Shown here in pieces: positions 48,061-59,781 of a stretch of 64,000 bases of DNA. The stretch spans positions 113,218-177,217 of the forward strand of contig NW_026516759.1 of assembly GCF_025766255.1 (NCBI RefSeq). The letters run 5' to 3'. Under the pieces are notes generated by a model that searched no databases, was not told where the DNA came from, and was given only the letters and a program-made list of their open reading frames with translations. The stretch is from Zychaea mexicana (lineage: Eukaryota > Mucoromycota > Mucoromycetes > Mucorales > Lichtheimiaceae). Positions within the stretch are counted from its first letter, which is position 1, and each line of letters opens with the position of its first letter. A program made the position numbers and the translations under genes.

Positions 48061-51000
48061 ACAGAGCTTTCATTGTTGAATGGAATAACCAGACATTCAG
48101 ACACACCAATGCATTACGAAAAACCACAAAAACATTCACAATACCCTATTCCTTTATTCTGACTCTATCTCCGCACAACCATCGCCCTCACGTCTCTTGG
48201 GCACCATCTTGCACACATCCCCTCCCGCGAATTCAAAAAAAATAACCTCTCCCCCAACGCACGTTATACAATATCATTTACATTATTAGCTGTGAAAAAA
48301 AACAGAATTGACATAATGATTTACCAATGCGGTAAATAATGCGTCCTTTTTTCCAATGATCCCGCTAGGCCTTTTTGAGCAAGCATGTGTGATCAGCAGC
48401 AGCAGCAGCACTCACACTCCTATTTTAGATAACTCTGATAGAGCCTTGATATGTTTGATCAATGCACAGGCTGGCTACTCCTCTTTGTGCTCTCTCCGAA
48501 TGACGCACTGCAGCCCCGAAAATTCGTTTTCATGGTCCCGGTGACCCGCGAATTTTTGAATGTTCGAAATGTTGAAAACGTTCTAAACACTCGGCTGTCT
48601 CTGTTTTTAGAAAGTCTCTCTCAACAGATATTTGTTTGCTTGCCCCCACTTCATATTGCCTAGTAAAGACGCTTTGACCCCCCCCCTCCCCTTGACTTGT
48701 CAGCTCTCCTCTTGTCTACATATACCAACTGGTCATCATGTCAGCAGCTAATATAGCAGATTTGTGCTTACCCGGGTAACTCCACACTCTCTCTTTATTT
48801 TTCTCTTTGCACTTGCACACTTGACGTCATCTGCCTTAATTTGGGCGTTCTCACTGTTTTTCGTGCACAGAAAAATAGAAAAATCAACATTGTAACTAGC
48901 ATTAACTGCTTTATTTGAACTAGTTTCTATTACCCCATTAGAAAATAGTGTATGTAGCTTAGTATATACCTTACCAAGAAGCTTTCTCTATTTATAAACC
49001 GGCGACATTACTTGCTGCATTGATAATTGCTTTTGATTTGGTCAGTGTAAATAGAGACTAATGGGAAAGATAAGCGTCTGCAGCATCACCAAATGATGGA
49101 TGATCTTGATCACACGTCACTTTCATTCCTCTTTGTTGATGGAGAAGAGGGGGAAAGTCTAGAGAAGCGGTGTTAGATGTTCTGTGTACCCAGCTGTCGA
49201 CGTTAGGCTGCTAATACCATACAAGTGGGGTGATGAGAATATACGCACATGACCTAGGTTTTTACTTTGTCGTTTGCCTAGAAAAGGGCGCGACCCCCTC
49301 CTTACAAAAGAAGTGATTTGCCTAATGCATATCGTAGCTTTCCATTATCATCATTGATCATCCATGGAGATAGCAGCCAGGGTATATTATATGAAATATA
49401 GTGATGAAGCTCAATTTATCCCTTCATTTTTTCTTTTACTGTCCGTAGCCCATACAATCCCTAGTCACAAAGGCATTTACCATGACAACAGTAGCTCGGT
49501 CATAGCAACGTTGGAGATTGACTCAGCCACGTTCTTTTAACCCTGTGTGTATCACATATGTTAATGACTTGGGTTACTCAAATGGTTGGGTCGAGTCTTT
49601 CTAGTGTTCTGCTGTATACGTCACACTCCTTAATATATTATATACACATCTTGCAGAATCTATGTACCGATGACCATGTATCTGCACCTCCCCCCGTTTT
49701 TTTTTTATACTTTCTCGCTCTGTGCTGTGATTGTAAGCAAATCTGGCCACTCTCTGTGTTGCCGACGTCAATAAGAGTGAGGTTTAAGTACCCGGGCATT
49801 CCTTGTTTTCTGTTAAAATGGATACATGTGGTGCCAATGTATAACCTGTCTGACTTTTCTTGCTCACATAAGATTCTATAAAACGTGTGACACAGTGGTA
49901 ATGGCGCTTGACCTGTTTGATGTCTTTTGGTGCTTTGGCTCACATAGATTTGGCCGAAAGAAAAACAGTTGTTACACACAGCTCATTGAGCTACTAGTGT
50001 ACCTGATCATGCTGTACGGGCTACGATAAAACATCTCTGTCCCAAAAAAAACAGAGATGATGGTGATAGCCAAGAGTGTGTTATATACAGTAGGAGGTTG
50101 TATCGCTTCCTAATCTTTGACGTATATCGTACAATGGTCATGCTCCCTGAAAAAAGACATTCTGTTATTTCACAGCATCGTTAGTCGTACCGATACCCAA
50201 GACGTACTAGCAACGTGCCATGTCGCCATCCGACAACACCGTGACACACACAGCTCTCTGTTGGTGTAGTCCAATATAATTTCGCGCGAGTTTGTTTAAA
50301 GAGTTTTAACTTTATTACTACTTTCTCACTCGCTCTTAAAGTCACCAACGACTATAGTAAAATCTGATATCATATACCTGTTTGTTGCTTTAGAAAGACA
50401 TGTTCTCTCCAACGGTTGCTACGTCAGCGACAACAGAAAATTCTCGCTGTACATAACGAGGTCATGTGCTCCTGTAGACGTAATTCTTCTCTTGTCTATG
50501 CAATGAGGAGAGATATCATCGCTTACTTAATTTGCCATGATGCGTAAAATCACGATGTTTCCTTTCTACTCTACAGCATATCACACTCGTTATACAGTAT
50601 CTATATGAAATTTCCCGCGTTTTATGAAGCAAAAAAGACCTATGACTTGATGTAAAATAGCTCTTGATACTCTACATGATCACTACTACAGTATTATACT
50701 GCTATATATGCCTCGGTCACTGCAAATTGCTATGTTATTTCACAAGATTAAACACTGACGTCTGACAGGAGGTCTACAGGTTCTCGGGATTTTTACATAT
50801 TTAAACACTACAAATAAGAAATGCCAAAAGACATCGTGTAATGTCACATCAACATTATTATGTACTACTTACTTTCATCATAAGCAGAATTAATTATTAC
50901 CTGTATTTTATGATACTGTTTTTTTTGCTAACCCGACTATGTTCGCGCTTCCGTTAGGCTTGACGGCTACGGTTAGATATAGTATGAGGATTTAGCTTAA

Positions 51001-51757
51001 ACCCACTTGCTCTGTCACTACAGTATTCTATAAAAAAAGGTTTATGGCATGTAGTCCATCCTATGGAAACTAACTACCACTAATACACTGCACCAAAACG
51101 ATATTAGAAGCTCAAGAATAACAATAGCCCGCCGAATGACTCTTTAAAATTAACGATCTCCCAAAAAGCTGGATGAAGAACTGGCACGTCGACGCAGCTC
51201 ATTTAAAACCATTTGTTGTCTCCAGCCATCCAGAATAGTGGGTCCTATACTCTATCTTCTGGCCGGCATTACTGCGCCTGCTGCATGAAATTGACCAAGT
51301 TAAGCCACTCGGACCCTGACTACGACACGAATGAACCGGTATCGGAAAAGCGCTAGACCTAGCCACTGTGGCATCAACATTATCTCCACTCCTGATCACA
51401 TTTAAAACATCGATGGATACCCCGTTGCCCCCCTCATATCCTCACCTCTCTCTCTCTTTCCTGTTTTCACTCCGTAACCTATTCTACTCCAACATTTTAT
51501 TCCGCCTTGGATTTTACCTTCTCTAAAAGGGCTACTCAGTTAAAGTACAACCTCCCTCTTATAATTTTTTCTTTCTTAAGCACCGCACCGCAAGGAAGCG
51601 ACAAGAATGCTACAAGCGTACCGTCATTAGCCTTCCAATAAATGTTTCTTTTAAACTAATCCATCATATGCTACAAAGTAGAGTTAGAGAAACCATCTCA
51701 ATAGTTGTCAAGAAGTAGCAACAACCACAATGATGGTTTTATTGTTCAACGCTTTTT
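48061..51757. other. 3.7 kb region without recognisable genes
   Basis: Only short open frames without motifs on either strand. Contains homopolymer runs (T9 at 49697, C-rich 48679) and a CT-rich patch near 51440-51470. No tRNA T-loop or anticodon arrangement found by eye. Confidence 0.5.
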
Positions 51758-53286
51758 TTAAATATCATTGTATTTATGTCTGTTTGAATATTCTCTTCTA
51801 TAAAAAATCATCTTCCTATCCATACACGATGCGCTCGATCTCCCAATACTCTACCTATAAATTTATGTCGATCCAACTGCTTACTTCCATCGTGTACAAA
51901 GCAACTACACGGGTGATGGATAAGGCCATAACGAACGGATCCGATCATCGTTGCTACATTGATCTCGTATTTGTGTGGATCATTGTTGCAAGGTTGAGAT
52001 ACAAAGGCTGGATGCTGTGATGGCCGATCCATAAGGTAGGTCATTGTGTAAGAAACAAAAAGCATACTTCAATTCCATCCAATGATGTATTGACGTCCAT
52101 CCCACAATAGCATCCCTTCTTTTTAGCTCCATGCCTACAATATCATTTCGTTTTCGTGCAAATGTGCAAGTGATCGTATGTATATATGCGTATTTGTATG
52201 TGCCATACAATATATGCATCGTGTATGTATAGCGAATCGTGTTTGTAACGGGTGGTGCAGGGTATAACATAAACGCGGCGCAGAACCTATAGAAATAAGA
52301 AATCAAACCTGCAAGTGCTAACTTCATATACAACATATCTTATTCCTTTCCATAGCTTGTCAGTTTTCTATCAATGAAACAAACCTTAGGTATCAGCAGT
52401 GCTTGTGGGTACTTGATACAGTGGATGGACGGCAAGGGCGAGTTGAGAGCAGGCAAGAAAAGTGTTGAATATCTTTACTGCACTCTATAAAGAATGAACG
52501 AAAAAGACCCTCGCCCTGACCTCTTCCTTTTCCATCAACTAATGAGTCTTGATTCCTATGATTAAATAAGAGTTCAAATGATTCACCAACGATGCCGCTA
52601 CCAATAATGCAATCACAACGTGCTTTTGCAACGCAAACAAAGAGCAAATGTGTGGTAGTTTCTTAACCGCGTTCTGTAAAAGTAGGGAGAAAAAGCTTTC
52701 ACAATTCGTACCAAGTCGGTCAAGCGAATCGTTCGAGTAAAATGAGTTGTGTGCCAATGCCAACGATGCTGCTTCGATTGATCCCTTCAAAATGAGTGTT
52801 TCTCAGCAATGAATACGTTCTAAAGAAACATTAAGAAAGCAACCATCGTGTTTGTTGTTATTACCGCGTTACATAGAATAAAACAAAGAAATAGCACTTT
52901 TCATTCCTTTTCACCCCTCCATTTAAAACCGTTACCTTTTGAATTAGGTCAAGTTGTTGGCATTTTCATGTGGATCTGCAATTGGGAACGGTTTCTTTGT
53001 TGCTTTAGAGAATGCTCTCAGATGAGCTGAAAAAAAAACGTTTTTATAAAGGAATATAAGGCACTTGGTAAAATTCTCGTCCCCTCAAATGCCCCTCTGC
53101 TGCCCAGCACAGTGTCTCTGGCGGCTGACCTTAAAATTCATAAAAAATTGAGGGGGGGGGGAAAAACTATTAACTCTTATTTTTGTGCCGGAATAAGGGA
53201 ATACTGCTCTGAGGGTAAAATCCTCCATACAAAAAAAATGTGGAGGCCATAAGGGAAATGCCTCGACTTCGTCATTCTCACCCGGC

Positions 53287-53401
53287 GATCCGTCTACTCG
53301 TTCCGATCCGTGTCAAAAAGACGGATCCGGATCGAGAGCTTTTGGATCCGATCCGACCTCGAATGAGTTAAAGGCAGATTCGATCTGAAGGTGGATCCGT
53401 C
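53287..53401. repeat. GATCCG-rich segment, unit 1
   Basis: About 115 bases with at least five GATCCG words, the palindrome CGGATCCG and a short inverted pair CAGAT/ATCTG, bounded by the direct repeat GATCCGTC (53287-53294 and 53394-53401). It could be a tiny mobile element remnant. No protein is proposed. Confidence 0.45.
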
Positions 53402-54013
53402 ATTTAATATGTGTGTAAATATGTGAAGTGATAATAGTATAAGAGAATAATATTGGGAGCATTAATTGTTTTATACAATGCCATACTTCCCGTCCTATAG
53501 CTGTTTTGTACTCAAGTTGAAAATAAAAAGAAGATTTTGTGAGGGCACAGAAAGTATGAATGGTAGTTTAAAAATGCCCTCATTAAGGTATTTAGAGATT
53601 GGAGGGTTAGAGATGAGGACCGTAATTTTTTGGCTGGTCGTAGAGCAGAGAGCAAAATCAGCGAGTAACGATGTAAATAAACTACTCATCCGGTTGTTAG
53701 ATGAAGGATATTAGATCAGAGAGAAGCATGTATAAAGATGGAGAGCCAAGGCTTCTCAGCATAAATTGTGAAGCAAAACGTTTATTACACAAGTTGTGAA
53801 TAAACAACTATCAAGACAGGTATGACAGCATAAACAAGCTAAAAGTGTATGTTTTGTTATTGAAGTTATGGCGCAAAGGACGTAATTAAAAAAGTCGCAT
53901 TATTTTTACCCCAGATCTGTGCTCTTTAAGTATCATATGTATAATTCTACAGCAGCTTAGGTTTTTTTTATTCCTTTGATTGATTGATAGATCTTCTGGC
54001 GTTTTTAATTGGA

Positions 54014-54033
54014 TGTGTGTGTGTGTGTGTGTG
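54014..54033. repeat. (GT)n microsatellite, unit 1
   Basis: Ten TG dinucleotides just beyond the 3' end of the Gln-rich gene; longer by two units in unit 2 (58680-58703), showing slippage since the duplication. Confidence 0.85.
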
Positions 54034-54149
54034 CAGATGTGGACGTGTGGAGAATTGACTGATAAAGTCCTAAAAGTATATGCAAAGAAGAGGGGATCTA
54101 AACAAAGAAGAAGAGAAAAAGGCTAAGGTTTCCTATTTCAGTACTGCTA

Positions 54150-55112
54150 TTATAGTACTACGGCGTCATGAAAAAGATGGCGATAAGTGCGTGGATGCTG
54201 GTAATAGTGAGGTACGCCTACGGGTACAGCTGGTGGTGTGGGTACTTCTCGGATGATAATGTAAGTGCGTTTGGGTTCCGGAGATGGCATGGGTGCCTTT
54301 GTGATATAATGAAAGCAGCAAAACAGCACGGTTTGTGTGAGTGAGAGAGAGAAGACTTGCTGTTGGAAGATGTGATGTATATTGAAAAAAAGACAGATAC
54401 ATACCAAGAAGCAGACATCGAGATCCTTCTCGTCCACCAGGCCCCATCTGCTATCCTCTTCTTCGACCGCAAGTCGGTAGTTCTCGGCTACACCTGGAGG
54501 CAAGCCCCATGCCGAGGGATCTCTTAAAATGTCATAATCCTGCTCTTGTTGCTGTTGTTGGCTTTGCAAACAAATATCGCAAATGAAGCGTACGACCTTT
54601 TGCATTCTGTAAGCGTATGATGTCTTGAAATGTGTAAAGTCGATAACCCGGCCACGGAAGAGTGGACGACGTCGCGAATGATGGGGCTGTTGCTGTTTTT
54701 CGTTAAAACTTGTTACCGCTGCCGGCGGTTGTGCTGGTGTTGTGTTCCAAAAGAGCTCAAAGCCAATGGTGGAGATGGTGTTCACGAACATTGAGGTAAG
54801 AGACCAACATCCTTTGGTTGATCGCTCGTCACGCGCTTCTTCTTGTCCTTGTTGGTTGGTTGCACCTCCTCTTTGTTCTTGTTCTTCCTGTGCTACCTGG
54901 TCCCGCTGGTACGGATCATAGCAGGGACCGAAAATTTGTCGCTTCATGGTGCCAAAGATGCCGAGCAGCCCCATCAGACCACTAGGTTGACTAGGCCGTG
55001 CTTCGACCGCTGTCGCCATCGTTGTCGTCTCACTATCACTAGTCGCTTGCTGTTGGTTCTGAGCCTTGCCGCCGGTGGTCACGAAAACCTTGCCAAGGAG
55101 ATATTTCCACAT
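54150..55112 (-). CDS. Gln-rich protein of unknown family, copy 1
   Basis: I do not recognise this family. Exons 55112-54405 and 54296-54150 give 284 residues. It starts MWKYLLGKVFVTTGG and has a conserved MGLLGIFGTMKRQIFGPCYDPYQRD block. Gln/Glu-rich runs, a hydrophobic segment (CWSLTSMFVNTISTIGFELFW), a basic LFRGRVIDFTHFKTSYAYRM block and an acidic VEEEDSRWGLVDEKDLDVCFL block follow, ending in a Pro/His/Tyr-rich tail. The 108-nt intron is in frame and free of stops, so an unspliced 320-residue form is possible; the older copy at 63 kb has a stop in its intron, which supports splicing. A TCA-to-TAA change removes the final Ser found in copy 2. Possibly a short membrane-associated protein; function unknown. 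Confidence 0.7.
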   Translation of the reverse strand: MWKYLLGKVFVTTGGKAQNQQQATSDSETTTMATAVEARPSQPSGLMGLLGIFGTMKRQIFGPCYDPYQRDQVAQEEQEQRGGATNQQGQEEARDERSTKGCWSLTSMFVNTISTIGFELFWNTTPAQPPAAVTSFNEKQQQPHHSRRRPLFRGRVIDFTHFKTSYAYRMQKVVRFICDICLQSQQQQQEQDYDILRDPSAWGLPPGVAENYRLAVEEEDSRWGLVDEKDLDVCFLVCICLFFNIHHIFQQQVFSLSLTQTVLFCCFHYITKAPMPSPEPKRTYIIIREVPTPPAVPVGVPHYYQHPRTYRHLFHDAVVL

Positions 55113-55745
55113 TTTTTGTGCTGGTATTTTTACAAGAAGTTATAGACAAAGAGATATTGGGTACAAGTGTGCGTAATGTGTTGCTCAAAGCACTGTTTGG
55201 GTATTGAGATCAAGAGGTAGTAGTAGAGTAAAACAAGGGTTGAAAGTGGAAGATGAAGGAAAGAGAGATGAGAAGATTGAGGGAAGACGCACAGCTTTGA
55301 TTGATTTTTATAATGTGACAGAGGCACTGAAGTGCATGTCACAGCTTTGATTGATGAAAACGTTCCATCTCCTGTCCGCTCTTTTTTTTTCTCTCACACA
55401 TACACACAATCACCATTCTCCAAACAGCAGCAAACCCATGCATTGCCCTTTCTCCTGCTGATTAAACGCTTTCCTTTCATAGCCTCTTCACTACTGCCTT
55501 CTTTTGTGTATGTACGCTTTCAATACGACTTCTTATTCGCTCTATGTTCTCTTGGGCTGTATCGTGTAGTAGTAGCAGTCATACCCACCTGTTTCCTTGG
55601 TTCAGACGTGTACGCAGCCCGAGTTGAAAATAATAAGCAAACATTCCGAAGCCGTAACCTGCTAAGCACAGCCTCCTCAACAGACTCGTAGGTCCGTGAT
55701 TGCATCATTGTTGTGTTCTTGTAGCTATTTGTCACAATAACGCTT

Positions 55746-56040
55746 ACTCTATCACCCACCATATGACTTGAATGCTATGCCGGTAGTCGTATATCAATCA
55801 TCATGAGTTTTGCCTGGTTATCGTTTTGAATGATTAATGTCAAGACACATCGCGGAAGCTTTCAAAGCGTCATACAGATGTAATTCTTTCACTCTATCAT
55901 CTACAATAGGACTTGAATGTTATGCCGGTAGTCGTATAGCACTCATCACGAGTTTTGCTTGGATATGCTTGGATATCGTTTTGGATGATTAATGTCAAAA
56001 CACATCGCAGAAGCTTTCAAAGCGTCATACAGATGCATAA
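55746..56040. repeat. Nested 145-bp tandem repeat, unit 1
   Basis: Two diverged copies starting ACTCTATCA at 55746 and 55891; shared words include TATGCCGGTAGTCGTATA, GATTAATGTCAA and GAAGCTTTCAAAGCGTCATA. Older than the 4.67 kb duplication, since both units have it. Confidence 0.85.
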
Positions 56041-57954
56041 ATCTTTCATTGTTCTGTCGTGATTTTCATGTGTCCTTCTTTCCAGCGATGAGTTATTCGT
56101 TTCAGTTCAATAATGTATATACGCCCCGGTGATGCAACGGAGAGACATGAGGATGTAGATTGAAACACCCTGCTGCTGCTACGACAATGGCCAATAAGGA
56201 TGGTGGACACCTTTACATGTTCACTATAACCTTGGGTTACACAAGGTTTAAAAAGACATAATTAAGCTATTTTACTTTATGGCGAACTGCCTGCGCGACT
56301 GTACAGCGAAAATATATAAAGTTCCGGATACCTGGGTTGTCTTTGACCCGTCCATATGATATGTGTACTACAGAAAATATTAGGCTGGGGGAGCACAGGA
56401 ATAAATAACATTAAACTTATTAAATATCATTGTATTTATGTCTGTTTGAATATTCTCTTCTATAAAAAATCATCTTCCTATCCATACACGATGCGCTCGA
56501 TCTCCCAATACTCTACCTATAAATTTATGTCGATCCAACTGCTTACTTCCATCGTGTACAAAGCAACTACACTGGTGATGGATAAGGCCATAACGAACGG
56601 ATCCGATCATCGTTGCTACATTGATCTCGTATTTGTGTAGATCATTGTTGCAAGGTTGAGATACAAAGGCTGGATGCTGTGATGGCCGATCCATAAGGTA
56701 GGTCATTGTGTAAGAAACAAAAAGCATACTTCAATTCCATCCAATGATGTATTGACGTCCATCCCACAATAGCATCCCTTCTTTTTAGCTCCATGCCTAC
56801 TATATCATTTCGTTTTCGTGCAAATGTGCAAGTGATCGTATGTATATATGCGTATTTGTATGTGCCATACAATATATGCATCGTGTATGTATAGCGAATC
56901 GTGTTTGTAACGGGTGGTGCAGGGTATAACATAAACGCGGCGCAGAACCTATAGAAATAAGAAATCAAACCTGCAAGTGCTAACTTCATATACAACATAT
57001 CTTATTCCTTTCCATAGCTTGTCAGTTTTCTATCAATGAAACAAACCTTAGGTATCAGCAGTGCTTGTGGGTACTTGATACAGTGGATGGACGGCAAGGG
57101 CGAGTTGAGAGCAGGCAAGAAAAGTGTTGAATATCTTTACTGCACTCTATAAAGAATGAACGAAAAAGACCCTCGCCCTGACCTCTTCCTTTTCCATCAA
57201 CTAATGAGTCTTGATTCCTATGATTAAATAAGAGTTCAAATGATTCACCAACGATGCCGCTACCAATAATGCATCACAACGTGCTTTTGCAACGCAAACA
57301 AAGAGCAAATGTGTGGTAGTTTCTTAACCGCGTTCTGTAAAAGTAGGGAGAAAAAGCTTTCACAATCGTACCAAGTCGGTCAAGCGAATCGTTCGAGTAA
57401 AATGAGTTGTGTGCCAATGCCAACGATGCTGCTTCGATTGATCCCTTCAAAATGAGTGTTTCTCAACAATGAATACGTTCTAAAGAAACATTAAGAAAGC
57501 AACCATCGCATTTGTTGTTATTACCGCATTACATAGAATAAAACAAAGAAATAGCACTTTTCATTCCTTTTCACCCCTCCATTTAAAACCGTTACCTTTT
57601 GAATAGGTCAAGTTGTTGGCATTTTCATGTAGATCTGCAATTGGGAACGGTTTCTTTGTTGCTTTAGAGAATGCTCTCAGATGAGCTGAAAAAAAAAACG
57701 TTTTTATAAAGGAATATAAGGCACTTGGTAAAATTCTCTTCCCCTCAAATGCCCCTCTGCCCAGTACAGTGTCTCTGGCGGCTGACCTTAAAATGCAAAA
57801 AAAATTGAGGGGGGGGGACTACCAACTCTTATTTTTGTGCCGGAATAAGGGAATTGCGAAATTCGTCAACACTGCTCTGAGGGTAAAATCCTCCATACAA
57901 AAAAAATGTGGAGGCCACAAGGGAACTGCCTCGACTTCGTCATTCTCACCCGGC

Positions 57955-58069
57955 GATCCGTCTACTCGTTCCGATCCGTGTCAAAAAGACGGATCCGGAT
58001 CGAGAGCTTTTGGATCCGATCCGACCTCGAATGAGTTAAAGGCAGATTCGATCTGAACGTGGATCCGTC
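57955..58069. repeat. GATCCG-rich segment, unit 2
   Basis: Near-identical counterpart of the 53287-53401 segment, carried by the duplication. Confidence 0.45.
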
Positions 58070-58679
58070 ATTTAATATGTGTGTAAATATGTGAAGTGAT
58101 AATAGTGTAAGAGAATAATATTGGGAGCATTAATTGTTTTATACAATGCCATACTTCCCGTCCTATAGCTGTTTTGTACTCAAGTTGAAAATAAAAGAAG
58201 ATTTTGTGAGGGCACAGAAAGTATGAATGGTAGTTTAAAAATGCCCTCATTAAGGTATTTAAAGATTGGAGGGTTAGAGATGAGGACCGTAATTTTTTGG
58301 CTGGTCGTAGAGCAGAGAGCAAAATCAGCGAGTAACGATGTAAATAAACTACTCATCCGGTTGTTAGATGAAGGATATTAGATCAGAGAGAAGCATGTAT
58401 AAAGATGGAGAGCCAAGGCTTCTCAGCATAAATTGTGAAGCAAAACGTTTATTACACAAGTTGTGAATAACAACTATCAAGACAGGTATGACAGCATAAA
58501 CAAGCTAAAAGTGTATGTTTTGTTATTGAAGTTATGGCGCAAAGGACGTAATTAAAAAAGTCGCATTATTTTTACCCCAGATCTGTGCTCTTTAAGTATC
58601 ATATATATAATTCTACAGCAGCTTAGGTTTTTTTTATTCCTTTGATTGATTGATAGATCTTCTGGCGTTTTTATTTGGA

Positions 58680-58703
58680 TGTGTGTGTGTGTGTGTGTGT
58701 GTG
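58680..58703. repeat. (GT)n microsatellite, unit 2
   Basis: Counterpart of the repeat at 54014, two dinucleotides longer. Confidence 0.85.
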
Positions 58704-58815
58704 CAGATGTGGACGTGTGGAGAATTGACTGATAAAGTCCTAAAAGTATATGCAAAGAAGAGGGGATCTAACAAAGAAGAAGAGAAAAAGGCTAAGGTTT
58801 CCTATTTCAGTACTG

Positions 58816-59781
58816 CTATGATAGTACTACGGCGTCATGAAAAAGATGGCGATAAGTGCGTGGATGCTGGTAATAGTGAGGTACGCCTACGGGTACAGCT
58901 GGTGGTGTGGGTACTTCTCGGATGATAATGTAAGTGCGTTTGGGTTCCGGAGATGGCATGGGTGCCTTTGTGATATAATGAAAGCAGCAAAACAGCACGG
59001 TTTGTGTGAGTGAGAGAGAGAAGACTTGCTGTTGGAAGATGTGATGTATATTGAAAAAAAGACAGATACATACCAAGAAGCAGACATCGAGATCCTTCTC
59101 GTCTACCAGGCCCCATCTGCTATCCTCTTCTTCGACCGCAAGTCGGTAGTTTTCGGCTACACCTGGAGGCAAGCCCCATGCCGAGGGATCTCTTAAAATG
59201 TCATAATCCTGCTCTTGTTGCTGTTGTTGGCTTTGCAAACAAATATCGCAAATGAAGCGTACGAGCTTTTGCATTCTGTAAGCGTATGATGTCTTGAAAT
59301 GTGTAAAGTCGATAACCCGGCCACGGAAGAGTGGACGACGTCGCGAATGATGGGGCTGTTGCTGTTTTTCGTTAAAACTTGTTACCGCTGCCGGCGGTTG
59401 TGCTGGTGTTGTGTTCCAAAAGAGCTCAAAGCCAATGGTGGAGATGGTGTTCACGAACATTGAGGTAAGAGACCAACATCCTTTGGTTGATCGCTCGTCA
59501 CGCGCTTCTTCTTGTCCTTGTTGGTTGGTTGCACCTCCTCTTTGTTCTTGTTCTTCCTGTGCTACCTGGTCCCGCTGGTACGGATCATAGCAGGGACCGA
59601 AAATTTGTCGCTTCATGGTGCCAAAGATGCCGAGCAGCCCTATCAGACCACTAGGTTGACTAGGTCGTGCTTCGACCGCTGTCGCCATCGTTGTCGTATC
59701 ACTATCACTAGTCGCTTGCTGTTGGTTCTGAGCCTTGCCGCCGGTGGTCACGAAAACCTTGCCAAGGAGATATTTCCACAT
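58816..59781 (-). CDS. Gln-rich protein of unknown family, copy 2
   Basis: Near-identical to the copy at 54150-55112. Exons 59781-59074 and 58965-58816 give 285 residues, ending VVLS. Differences seen include Glu/Asp in the SDSxTTT segment, Met/Ile in GLxGLLGIF and Val/Leu in MQKxVRFIC. No indel falls in its coding exons, whereas several single-base indels separate the two units outside the gene. Confidence 0.7.
   Translation of the reverse strand: MWKYLLGKVFVTTGGKAQNQQQATSDSDTTTMATAVEARPSQPSGLIGLLGIFGTMKRQIFGPCYDPYQRDQVAQEEQEQRGGATNQQGQEEARDERSTKGCWSLTSMFVNTISTIGFELFWNTTPAQPPAAVTSFNEKQQQPHHSRRRPLFRGRVIDFTHFKTSYAYRMQKLVRFICDICLQSQQQQQEQDYDILRDPSAWGLPPGVAENYRLAVEEEDSRWGLVDEKDLDVCFLVCICLFFNIHHIFQQQVFSLSLTQTVLFCCFHYITKAPMPSPEPKRTYIIIREVPTPPAVPVGVPHYYQHPRTYRHLFHDAVVLS

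Larger units (their letters stand above)
51758..56419. repeat. Tandem duplication, unit 1 (4,662 bp)
   Basis: Direct repeat adjoining unit 2 without spacer; both units begin with TTAAATATCA. The two units align along their whole length with scattered substitutions, single-base indels and length changes in simple repeats. Contains one Gln-rich gene (54150-55112, minus), a nested 145-bp tandem repeat and a GATCCG-rich segment. Confidence 0.93.
55113..58815. other. Non-coding part of the duplication around the unit junction
   Basis: Upstream region of copy 1, the nested 145-bp repeat, the junction at 56420 and the left half of unit 2. Open frames such as 56642-56998 also occur in unit 1 but have no motifs; others (52393-52790) are broken by indels in unit 2, arguing against coding. 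Confidence 0.5.

Noticed and set aside
51980..52336. 118-codon minus-strand frame present in both duplicated units
   Set aside because: Identity between units only reflects recent duplication; translation has no motif, and neighbouring frames are broken by indels in unit 2.
52393..52790. Open frames of 83-84 codons in unit 1
   Set aside because: One-base deletions in unit 2 disrupt the same frames, so constraint is unlikely.
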